A stretch of 64,000 nt of DNA, from positions 1 to 64,000 of the forward strand of contig JAEUHE010000133.1 in assembly GCA_016793885.1 (NCBI GenBank), read 5' to 3'. The notes under the pieces are model-generated. The model was not told the origin of the DNA and did no database searches. It saw nothing but the letters and a program-made list of their open reading frames with translations. Source of the stretch: Verrucomicrobiales bacterium (GTDB lineage: Bacteria; Verrucomicrobiota; Verrucomicrobiia; Limisphaerales; UBA11320). Positions within the stretch are counted from its first letter, which is position 1. The number at the start of each line of letters is the position of its first letter. The translations under genes and the position numbers were made by a program. This document shows positions 9,839 through 17,177 of the stretch, one piece after another.

Positions 9839-9941
9839 CCCACGGATCATGCGGATCACACGGACCAAGACCGAAATCAAAAACTACCAAGTCATATCCT
9901 ACCCTTCGGGTTTTCTCCGTGTGATCCGCGTGTTCCGTGGG
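9839..9941. repeat. Inverted repeat, ACGGATCA family
   Basis: Two 26-bp arms (9839-9864 and 9916-9941) match as inverted copies at 24 of 26 positions, separated by 51 bp. Related arms with the core CACGGATNNCNCGGAT occur at 36843-36868/36951-36976. The element could serve as a transcription end after the DUF1501 gene. No gene is seen here. Confidence 0.7.
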
Positions 9942-9992
9942 CAATTCCTCGTTTCTTGAAGCTTGCCGTTTCTTGCTGCGTTTGCGACAACC

Positions 9993-10526
9993 ATGCCTAG
10001 ATCTATGATTAAATCCCTCACCTTCGCGACTGTCCTTCTCACCGTTGTTGCTTTCAGCGCCTTCGCCGAGACCAGCGTTAAACTCTCCGGAGTCCATCTT
10101 TGCTGTGGTAGCTGCGTGAAAGGCGCCGATAAGGCCGTCGCGAGCGTCACTGGCGCTACCTCCGCCACGGACAAGGACGCGGGTACCGTGACCATCCAGG
10201 CGGCCGATGCCGCCACGGTCCAGAAAGCGGTCGAGGCGCTCGTCGCTGCCGGGTATTTCGGCACCTCCAGCGACTCTGAAATCAAGGTAAAGGCCAAGAG
10301 CGGCGCCAAGAAGGCGAACGTTCAAACGTTGAAATTGACCGGCGTGCACCTGTGCTGCGGCAAGTGTGTCACGGCGGTTAATGACGCGATCTCCAAGGTG
10401 AGCGGCGTCAAAGCCAATACGGCGACCAAGGGTGCCGAATCGTTCGAAGTGACTGGCGCTTTCAATCCGAAAGAAGTGGTGGCCGCTCTGAACAAGGTCG
10501 GACTGACCGGTAAAGTTGCCAAGTAA
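9993..10526 (+). CDS. Exported protein with two HMA-like CCxxC domains
   Basis: Exported protein of 177 residues, with a signal peptide ending in FSAFA-ET. ATG 9993 is used; ATG 10005 is equally plausible, and an upstream TTG frame extension lacks support. The mature protein is an internal duplication of a domain of about 70 residues with ferredoxin-like (HMA) periodicity. Each copy opens with K-L-(S/T)-GVHLCCG-x-CV, giving Cys37/38/41 and Cys121/122/125, each preceded by His. Classical HMA domains carry GMxCxxC; here the motif is HLCCGxC. The copies are joined by a Lys-rich linker (KVKAKSGAKKAN). Binding of a soft metal such as Cu or Zn in the periplasm is inferred. No transporter or metal regulator is adjacent; an ECF sigma gene follows after a hairpin. 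Confidence 0.75.
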   Translation: MPRSMIKSLTFATVLLTVVAFSAFAETSVKLSGVHLCCGSCVKGADKAVASVTGATSATDKDAGTVTIQAADAATVQKAVEALVAAGYFGTSSDSEIKVKAKSGAKKANVQTLKLTGVHLCCGKCVTAVNDAISKVSGVKANTATKGAESFEVTGAFNPKEVVAALNKVGLTGKVAK

Positions 10527-10564
10527 CACCGAGCGGGAATATTTCCCATTTGGTTACACGGGGT

Positions 10565-10586
10565 GGCTCTGGGTCGGCCCAGAGCC
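10565..10586. terminator. Strong hairpin ahead of the sigma factor gene
   Basis: Perfect 9-bp stem GGCTCTGGG (10565-10573) / CCCAGAGCC (10578-10586) with loop TCGG. ACAC/GTGT flanks could extend it with a bulge. No T-run follows, so it may be a weak terminator for the upstream gene or a leader structure for the ECF sigma gene starting 26 bp later. Confidence 0.5.
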
Positions 10587-10611
10587 GTGTTCCGCGAGAG
10601 AAGGTGATGGC

Positions 10612-11172
10612 ATGTCCGACATTACTCAGCTTTTAAAGGCTATTGATGCTGGGAATTCTCAGGCGGGCGAAGAGCTGCTGCCCTTGGTGTATGGCGAGTT
10701 GCGCCGACTAGCCGCCGCCAAGATGGCTCGGGAAACCCCAGGGCAAACCTTGCAGGCCACGGCGCTGGTTCATGAAGCCTGGTTGCGTTTGGTTGGTTCC
10801 GAGGATCAAGGGGTGTGGAGCGGCCGCAATCACTTTTTTGCTGCCGCAGCCGAAGCTATGCGACGGATTCTAGTGGACCGGGCTCGGCAAAAGCACCGCA
10901 TCCGTCATGGGGGAGAGTTGGAGAGAGTGGACCTGACGGATGTTCAAGTGGCCACTCAGGACAAGGATGAGACGGTCTTAGCCATGGACGAAGCCCTCGA
11001 GAAGCTGGGCAAGGAATGGCCGGAGAAAGCCGAGATCGTCAAGCTGCGGTATTTCACCGGCATGACTCACGAGGAGATCAGCCAGGCTCTCAATCTGTCC
11101 GAAACGACAGTTCGACGACACTGGGCTTTCGCCCGCGCCTGGCTCCATGCGGAGCTAACGAACTTCCGGTGA
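10612..11172 (+). CDS. ECF-type RNA polymerase sigma factor
   Basis: Sigma-70 family factor of 186 residues, of the ECF group common in Planctomycetota and Verrucomicrobiota (TIGR02999-like). Region 2 is readable as ELLPLVYGELRRLAAAKM followed by QTLQATALVHEAWLRL and HFFAAAAEAMRRILVDRAR. Region 4 is EIVKLRYFTGMTHEEISQ with the helix-turn-helix LNLSETTVRRHWAFARAWL. ATG 10612 is chosen because GAGAAGG precedes it by about 6 bases. No anti-sigma gene is adjacent. Members of this group usually sit next to a Ser/Thr kinase gene; here the candidate kinase is 16.9 kb downstream, beyond a run of exported-protein genes. Control of that run is inferred, not shown. Confidence 0.9.
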   Translation: MSDITQLLKAIDAGNSQAGEELLPLVYGELRRLAAAKMARETPGQTLQATALVHEAWLRLVGSEDQGVWSGRNHFFAAAAEAMRRILVDRARQKHRIRHGGELERVDLTDVQVATQDKDETVLAMDEALEKLGKEWPEKAEIVKLRYFTGMTHEEISQALNLSETTVRRHWAFARAWLHAELTNFR

Positions 11173-11781
11173 GCGTGACAGCCCGAATTCCTCGCACTAA
11201 GGCACGAAGTTCACGAAGGAGGGGAACCGTTCCTGGCCGCCTGTAGAATCGTCCTTACTCGGATGATTACGCGCGGAGGAGAATGCGGCGCTATGGACTG
11301 CGCGTCGCATGCCACCGCTTTCCCTTCATGCCAGCTCCCCCTCCGGCGCGCCCTTTCAGAGTAGCCCCCCAGCCACGCCGCCACGCGCAGGAAAGCGGCG
11401 ACATGTCTCCGCGCTCCATAGAGCCACCCCCCTTCGCACGTCACCCGGGGGAAGGACGTCCTATGGACCGCGGTGGCACGACACCGCTGTTCCTTCACGC
11501 CACGGCAACTCTCTCGTGCACCTGCGCGTTGATCGGGCAACCTAGCCAAGGACGCTGCATTATGACCACGCCATCTGATTACATCGATCCGATCCCCTCC
11601 TTGGGGAGCTTCGTGCCTTCGTGCGAGGCTATCGGATTCGGGTCCTTTTCCCTCCCTCTTCGTTTCCTTTCGTGAGCGTTCACTATCGGTCGTCTTCCCC
11701 ACAGAAATCCACGGATCGAAAATAGTTTCATTTTATTTGGACGCTTTCGAAACGAAACGACGCACGTGATGGGTGGAACCA
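11173..11781. repeat. Repeat-filled intergenic region
   Basis: About 600 bp without a gene. Inverted arms CCTCGCACTAAGGCACGAAG (from about 11189) and, reversed, CTTCGTGCCTTCGTGCGAGG (about 11610-11629) bracket some 400 bp. The left and right arms share a further GGAGGGGA/TCCCCTCC extension. Inside are phrases of the dispersed GCGGTGGCACGACACCGCTG family, also seen near 130 and 35000. The last 80 bases are AT-richer than the surroundings (11712-11765) and probably hold the promoter of the following operon; a TTTCGAAACGAAACG motif lies at about 11748-11762. Confidence 0.6.
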
Positions 11782-13644
11782 ATGTATCTCAAATTACAAG
11801 CCATCTGCTCGTGGGTTCTGGTTACCTGGGTTGTTGCCCTGGGTCTCCAAGCCGAGGTGCCTCAGGTGCTGCACTATCAGGGACGGGTGTTCACGGGTGG
11901 AACTGGTTTTGAAGGCGCCGGCCGGTTTAAGTTCGCCCTGATCAGCACCGGCGCGGCTCAAGTGTTTTGGCAAAATGCTTCTGATTTCAATGGGGACGGC
12001 CAGCCTGATGCAGCGGTGGAGTTGCCTGTCAAAAGCGGCGCTTTCGCTGTCTTTTTGGGAGATGCCACGATCGCCAACATGGCGGCATTTCCGGCGAGGC
12101 TGTTTACGAATTCCCCGATGTTGCTTCGAGTTTGGTTCAGTGACGGAGTGATGCCGTTCGCCTCCGTAACGCCCGATCAGCGATTGGGCGCCGTGGCCTA
12201 CGCCATGATGGCCAGCGAGGTCCCTGATGGTTCCATCAGTTCAACAAAACTGGCAGCCGGGGTGCTGGACGCTAGTAATATCACCGGTACGCTTCGGCCG
12301 ACCCAAATCCCCAATCTCAACGCCTCCAAAATCGCCACTGGCCGCTTGGCGATTGAGCGGCTGCCTCAGTCCTTGCAGGACCAAAATCTTCAATTGAGCA
12401 ACCAAGTGGCAGCCATGAGAGGGCAGATCGACACCATTCAAGCCCGGCTTGAAGAGCTATCCGCTGGAGGTACGCCCTTACCCTCGGGGCTGGTTCTGGT
12501 CTCGGAGATTGCCAACGACCCAGCTTTGGAGGCTCAAGGGCTTCGGACCTTCGTTGAGTTTTCACCGCAACCTTGGGCCAGGGGTTCTGGCGAGGAAGCA
12601 CCCTCCCCACGACGAGGTCACTCCGCTGTCTGGGCTGGGCAGTCGATGATCGTGTGGGGGGGAACTCAAGACCTTGGCTCCTACCTGGCGTCTGGAGGGA
12701 TCTATCGTCCCGGCGAAGATGTGTGGCGTCGGATTTCGCCGTTGAACGCTCCGACTGCTCGCATGGGTCACAGCGCGGTATGGGGCGGCCAGTCCATGAT
12801 CGTGTGGGGTGGGTTTGGAAGCGACGGCTATGAGCAGTCCGGCGGGGTGTTTCGGCCGGAAGATCAGCACTGGTCGAAGGTCTCGGTGGAGAATGCTCCT
12901 TCGGGACGGGATGGCCATCTGGCAATTTGGACGGGAACGCGAATGCTCGTCTGGGGAGGTCGAAACGCCTCGGGGTATTTGGGCGATGGTGGGCAGTATG
13001 ATCCGGTTAGCCAGCAATGGAGTTCGCTCCCCGGAGGGGTCAGCGCTCCGTCCGCGCGTGGCGGCGCCACCGCCGTTTGGACCGGCTCCTCGGTTTTGAT
13101 TTGGGGGGGCAAAGGAACGACTGGAGCTCTTCAAACTGGAGCCGAATTGCGCTTCGATGCGCTGGGGCGTCCAACGACCTGGCGTCCCTTGCCGGGGGGT
13201 GCGAGCTCACCCGCGGCGCGCACCGGACATACGGCGCTATGGACTGGCAAGAAAATGCTGATCTGGGGTGGAGAACTGAAAGGCGCTCCCGTTAAGGCGG
13301 GAGCGTCTTACGACCTGGCGACGGATAGCTGGGAATCCTTGCCTGGCGACGGGGGCCCCGACGGTCGGATTGGCCATGCCGCTGCATGGACCGGTTCGGA
13401 AATGGTTCTGGTGGCCGGCGGGGATGCCTCCGGGCCGCTCGCTTCGGGCTGGGCCTATCACCCGTTGACTCATCGCTGGCGTCAGCTGACGAGCGCAGGC
13501 GATCCGCTGGCGCGAACCCAGGCCACTGCCGTCTGGACTGGGCGTGAGATCCTGGTCTTTGGCGGCCGATCTGGAACACAGCCGGTCGGGACCCTCGAAC
13601 GACTGAGCGCAGATCCCACCTATTACTTCTATCGGAAACCATGA
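11782..13644 (+). CDS. Exported Kelch beta-propeller protein with fibre-like stalk
   Basis: Exported protein of about 620 residues (signal peptide MYLKLQAICSW to LQA-EV); ATG 11782 is preferred over a GTG three codons upstream. Residues about 25-150 form the HYQGRV.../VFLGD beta module often found at the N terminus of bacterial fibre-type proteins. A stretch follows with SSTKLAAGVLDASNITGTL and PNLNASKIATG, then a short coiled coil (LQDQNLQLSNQVAAMRGQ). From about residue 273 there are seven Kelch repeats, each with R-x-GH-x-A-x-W-x-G followed by (M/L)(I/L)VWGG and a W six to eight residues before the next unit. These would make a six- or seven-bladed propeller. The stop overlaps the next start (ATGA), indicating translational coupling. 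Ligand binding outside the cell is likely; the target is unknown. Confidence 0.85.
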   Translation: MYLKLQAICSWVLVTWVVALGLQAEVPQVLHYQGRVFTGGTGFEGAGRFKFALISTGAAQVFWQNASDFNGDGQPDAAVELPVKSGAFAVFLGDATIANMAAFPARLFTNSPMLLRVWFSDGVMPFASVTPDQRLGAVAYAMMASEVPDGSISSTKLAAGVLDASNITGTLRPTQIPNLNASKIATGRLAIERLPQSLQDQNLQLSNQVAAMRGQIDTIQARLEELSAGGTPLPSGLVLVSEIANDPALEAQGLRTFVEFSPQPWARGSGEEAPSPRRGHSAVWAGQSMIVWGGTQDLGSYLASGGIYRPGEDVWRRISPLNAPTARMGHSAVWGGQSMIVWGGFGSDGYEQSGGVFRPEDQHWSKVSVENAPSGRDGHLAIWTGTRMLVWGGRNASGYLGDGGQYDPVSQQWSSLPGGVSAPSARGGATAVWTGSSVLIWGGKGTTGALQTGAELRFDALGRPTTWRPLPGGASSPAARTGHTALWTGKKMLIWGGELKGAPVKAGASYDLATDSWESLPGDGGPDGRIGHAAAWTGSEMVLVAGGDASGPLASGWAYHPLTHRWRQLTSAGDPLARTQATAVWTGREILVFGGRSGTQPVGTLERLSADPTYYFYRKP

Positions 13645-15605
13645 ACTCGAGAAATTCCATCAACTTTCGCTCGATCCTTCGTGCCGCCTGTGGTGACGCC
13701 TTCTTGGGCACGATGCGCTCCGCATTCCCTGTCCGGCTGAGCTGCCTGGTTGTGTGGTTGGGCGCAGCTCTAGCGGGTCAAGCCCAGTGGCTCACGCAGA
13801 ATCTCCCGCTCAGACCGGGCTGGAATGCCGTCTATCTTCATGTCGACTTGTCTCACACCAACCTGCTGGATCTAGTGGGGAGGGATGCTTCGAATCCCAT
13901 CCAAGAGATTTGGCTTTGGAATGTGACTCCCTCCGCCGCTGAGTTCCTTGTCACCCCTTCCACTCCCTCGGACTCGGGAACCGAATGGATCACCTGGAAA
14001 CGATCCCAAGCGGCGACCTCAAAGCTCCAGCGACTGGTTGGCAATACGGCCTATCTTGTCCGACTCGCCAATGACGCGGCAAGCACCACCTGGGCCATCA
14101 AGGGCAAACCTGTGCCTCCTCAGTATCAATGGACGAGCAGCGGGCTAAACTTCCTCGATCTCCCGGTTATCCAGGGTCAGGGACCCACCTATCAAGCCTT
14201 CCTATCGGAGCAGCCTGGCATGTTGCAGGCAGAGATCTATCGTTACACGACCGGGGAGCTCGGGGACAGCAATCCTTATCGGGTTGATCCATCGAGCGAG
14301 ACGCTCGTGCGAGGTGAAGCGGTGTGGATTCGGGCCAACGGCGCGTTCAATCGTTACTTTGGCCCCTTTGAGCTGGAGCTCCCCGGGAGCAAGGGAGTGG
14401 AGTTTGGAGATTCGATCGGACAAATGCGGATTCGCGTGCGGAATGTGACGGCTCGGACGAATGTTGTCACCGTCCAGCTGCTGAACTCTGAGAGTGCTCC
14501 GGCTGGACAGACGGCGATCCGGCCCGACCTGATGCCTATGCTGGTGCGAGGCGAGCGTGACCAGACCACGTTGAAGTATGCCTTCACCAATCTCTTGACA
14601 CCCCAGTCGTGGACCCTGAGCCCGAAGGGCCGGGAAGGCTCGGCCACCGAGGTCGTGCTAGGTATTAACCGTTCCGCCATGACTGGGAACGCCGGTGACC
14701 TGTACGCTGGCATCCTGCGTTTCACCGATTCCCTGAACCATTCCCAGGTGGACGTGCCGGTCTCCGCGATCGTCGCCTCCACACAGGGGCTTTGGGTCGG
14801 GCAGGCGACCGTCAACGCAGTGAATACCGATTTGGTGAAGTACAAACGCGCCACCAATGCTGCGGCCTTTGCCAGCATCGTGTCCCAACTGGATCCGAGC
14901 GTCACCTACCAGTGGCAGAGCAATTCCGGAATGATCCTCATCTCGGGAGGGCCAAACAAGGGTCGCTATGTGGAGGACGGACGAATTTCTTCGAAGGATG
15001 TCGCCCGGCCGTTTCCTCTCCGTCTCATTCTTCACGACGATGGTGCCAACATCCGGCTGCTTCGTCAGGTCTACCATGGCTACGGCAAGGCCGAGAACTC
15101 CAGCAACCTGATCGTGACCACCAGCCAGGAGCAGCTGGACCCAGGGCGGCTGACCACCGCACGTCGCATCAGCGCCGTCCATCTGCCGGCTTCCGGCGCC
15201 ATCGGCGGGTGGAGGTGTGACGGAAAGATGTTGCCCGACAGCGTCGTGACCACGGCGGATCCGGTTTCCTCGGATTTCGACGACGCGGACAATCCATTCG
15301 TCCACAACTATCACCCCGACCATGACAACTTGGATGCGACCTTCAAGGAGCGGTCGGCCCAGGGTCAGGAGTCGTACACCCTGAACCGTCGCTTGGCGCT
15401 CGGGTTCGCGGCTGCAGGGGATGATTTCGAAACGCTCACTGCAGGGTCCAGTCGGCTCGTCGGCAACTATTCCGAGACGGTCACCCTGCTGGGGCGATTG
15501 GTGGACCGTGGCGGAGGGAATGTCACGACGAACTCGCGCACCTATCCGGTGAGCGGATCGTTTCTGTTGAATCGAATCAGCAGCTCCCGGCTCTTCAAGG
15601 ACTAA
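13641..15605 (+). CDS. Exported protein with HNYHPDHDN motif, unknown function
   Basis: Protein of up to 654 residues. The ATG overlaps the preceding stop; an internal ATG at 13713 starts directly at the signal peptide (MRSAFPVRLSCLVVWLG to GQA-QW) and may be the true start. The mature N terminus, LTQNLPLRPGWNAVYLHVD, is followed by repeated beta-rich segments. The C-terminal third holds a conspicuous polar motif, NPFVHNYHPDHDNLDATF (around residue 552), with three His and three Asp that could bind metal. I recall similar wording in other large verrucomicrobial exported proteins but cannot name a family. Its position inside the run with the Kelch, fibre-like and giant proteins suggests a part in the same extracellular assembly. 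Confidence 0.7.
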   Translation: MNSRNSINFRSILRAACGDAFLGTMRSAFPVRLSCLVVWLGAALAGQAQWLTQNLPLRPGWNAVYLHVDLSHTNLLDLVGRDASNPIQEIWLWNVTPSAAEFLVTPSTPSDSGTEWITWKRSQAATSKLQRLVGNTAYLVRLANDAASTTWAIKGKPVPPQYQWTSSGLNFLDLPVIQGQGPTYQAFLSEQPGMLQAEIYRYTTGELGDSNPYRVDPSSETLVRGEAVWIRANGAFNRYFGPFELELPGSKGVEFGDSIGQMRIRVRNVTARTNVVTVQLLNSESAPAGQTAIRPDLMPMLVRGERDQTTLKYAFTNLLTPQSWTLSPKGREGSATEVVLGINRSAMTGNAGDLYAGILRFTDSLNHSQVDVPVSAIVASTQGLWVGQATVNAVNTDLVKYKRATNAAAFASIVSQLDPSVTYQWQSNSGMILISGGPNKGRYVEDGRISSKDVARPFPLRLILHDDGANIRLLRQVYHGYGKAENSSNLIVTTSQEQLDPGRLTTARRISAVHLPASGAIGGWRCDGKMLPDSVVTTADPVSSDFDDADNPFVHNYHPDHDNLDATFKERSAQGQESYTLNRRLALGFAAAGDDFETLTAGSSRLVGNYSETVTLLGRLVDRGGGNVTTNSRTYPVSGSFLLNRISSSRLFKD

Positions 15606-15652
15606 CCCCGAACGCCCCTATCACACTCTTTCCAATCTCACTTTACGAAACT

Positions 15653-17083
15653 ATGAAAATACAATGTTCCCTCCCATGGCTTCGCACGCTGAGCCTGTCG
15701 GCCGGTGCGCTGAGCCGGTCACGATGGTCCCTGCTGATGATTCTCCTGCTGTGCGGGGTGGTCCCTGGCACGTCTGCACAGACGGCGGCACCGCCAGAGT
15801 TCATGACCTATCAAGGCTTTTTGACCGATGCCAATGGGGTTCCTCTAGGAGCCAACAATCCCCTGAACTACACCATCACGTTCAAGGTATACGGTTCGCC
15901 GACTGGGGAGGACGCCCTGTGGGGCGAGACGCAGATCGTGACGGTGGACAAGGGCAATTTCAATGTGCTGCTGGGCCGAGGGACCCGCCTGACCCTTCCG
16001 AATGTGCCCTCCACGGTCAAGTTGCCGGACGTCTTTGCTAGCCCCACCGCCTCCGATCGATACGTTGGGATTTCGGTTTCGGGGAACAACATTAATGCGG
16101 AGATCAAACCTCGCCTGCGCCTGCTCCCATCCCCTTATGCGTATCTGGCCACCAGCGCCTTGAAGCTGACGGATGGCCAGGGCAAGCCCTTGTTGGATAA
16201 TCAAGCGGGTCGCGTGGTGGGGAATGGTTCAGGCCTCACCAACCTGACTGCGGCAAACATCTCCGGAGTCCTCGGCGTGGGCATTATTCCCAATCTGGAT
16301 GCGAACAAGCTGACTTCAGGCACCCTCGATCCTGCCCGAATCCCTGTCCTGGACAATTCCAAGATCTCCTCCCTGGACGCCGCCAAGATCACCGCCGGTA
16401 CGCTCAACTTGGCGCGAGTTCCATTGCTGGATAACACGAAGATTCCAGTGTTGGATAACAGCAAGATTCCGGCGCTGGACAGCAGCAAGATCGGGAGCCT
16501 GGATGCCGGCAAGATCAGCTCGGGTGTCATGGACAGTGCCAGGATTCCCACCTTGGACGTCAGCAAGATCACGACCAAGACTGCGACTGGGGTCGCCACC
16601 AACTTGGCCGAGGTCCTGGGCCCTGCCCCGAGAACGTATCACTCGGTGAATCGTACCGATACAACCACTTGGCATGGAGTGGAGGTGGATCTCACGCCCT
16701 ATCTGGACGACGACGACGGCTGCCGTGTGTGGTTCCATCTCGCCCACGAAACAGATAATGATGTGATCCGATCAACCACGCTCCATTTCGCCAGCGAGCG
16801 TTCCTGGAATTCCGCGGAAAAGGCGCTTGGTACACAGGTCTTTGTGCACGGCCACCTGTTGAATAGGGATCTCTACGGTTATTCCGATCTGACGTGGGGG
16901 GTTGCAGTCACGAAGCACCGGAATGAGATCAGCTCTGGCTTTTGCTACCTCACCAATTACAGGCCCAAGGAAATCAATGGGGGAGTAGTGGATGGTCCCG
17001 TCAACACAGGTGCAAATCGCTACAAAATCTGGTTCACGATGCCCGGTACCGTGAGCGGTCGGCTGATCGTTTATGACAACTGA
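15653..17083 (+). CDS. Exported fibre-like protein with LDxSKI repeats
   Basis: Exported protein of 476 residues (signal peptide ending GTSA-QT). Residues about 50-180 are the MTYQGFLTDANG.../NFNVLLGRG module shared with the Kelch protein upstream. Residues about 215-310 are built from a degenerate unit of roughly 10-20 residues: (I/V)P-x-LD-(A/N/S)-(S/N/A)-K-(I/L), with SGTLDPARIP, LDNSKISSLDAAKI and SSGVMDSARIPTLD. This pattern is typical of trimeric phage-tail and adhesin fibres. The C-terminal 150 residues are a compact beta domain (HGVEVDLTPYLDDDDGCRVWF to SGRLIVYDN) that may be a receptor-binding head. It lies 47 bp after the previous gene and 94 bp before the giant gene. A fibre or stalk role is inferred from the repeats. 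Confidence 0.75.
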   Translation: MKIQCSLPWLRTLSLSAGALSRSRWSLLMILLLCGVVPGTSAQTAAPPEFMTYQGFLTDANGVPLGANNPLNYTITFKVYGSPTGEDALWGETQIVTVDKGNFNVLLGRGTRLTLPNVPSTVKLPDVFASPTASDRYVGISVSGNNINAEIKPRLRLLPSPYAYLATSALKLTDGQGKPLLDNQAGRVVGNGSGLTNLTAANISGVLGVGIIPNLDANKLTSGTLDPARIPVLDNSKISSLDAAKITAGTLNLARVPLLDNTKIPVLDNSKIPALDSSKIGSLDAGKISSGVMDSARIPTLDVSKITTKTATGVATNLAEVLGPAPRTYHSVNRTDTTTWHGVEVDLTPYLDDDDGCRVWFHLAHETDNDVIRSTTLHFASERSWNSAEKALGTQVFVHGHLLNRDLYGYSDLTWGVAVTKHRNEISSGFCYLTNYRPKEINGGVVDGPVNTGANRYKIWFTMPGTVSGRLIVYDN

Positions 17084-17177
17084 CCTGGGGTTTATCCAGT
17101 TCGGCCAGGGTACCGTTCAGCCCAGGTTCAAGAGACTTCATCAGACCACGCCTCATTCAGCCGCTAGGTAACATCCT

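Noticed and set aside
16250-16590. Prophage tail-fibre gene as sign of a prophage
   Set aside because: No other phage structural, lysis or integrase genes are nearby, and the gene has its own Sec signal peptide.
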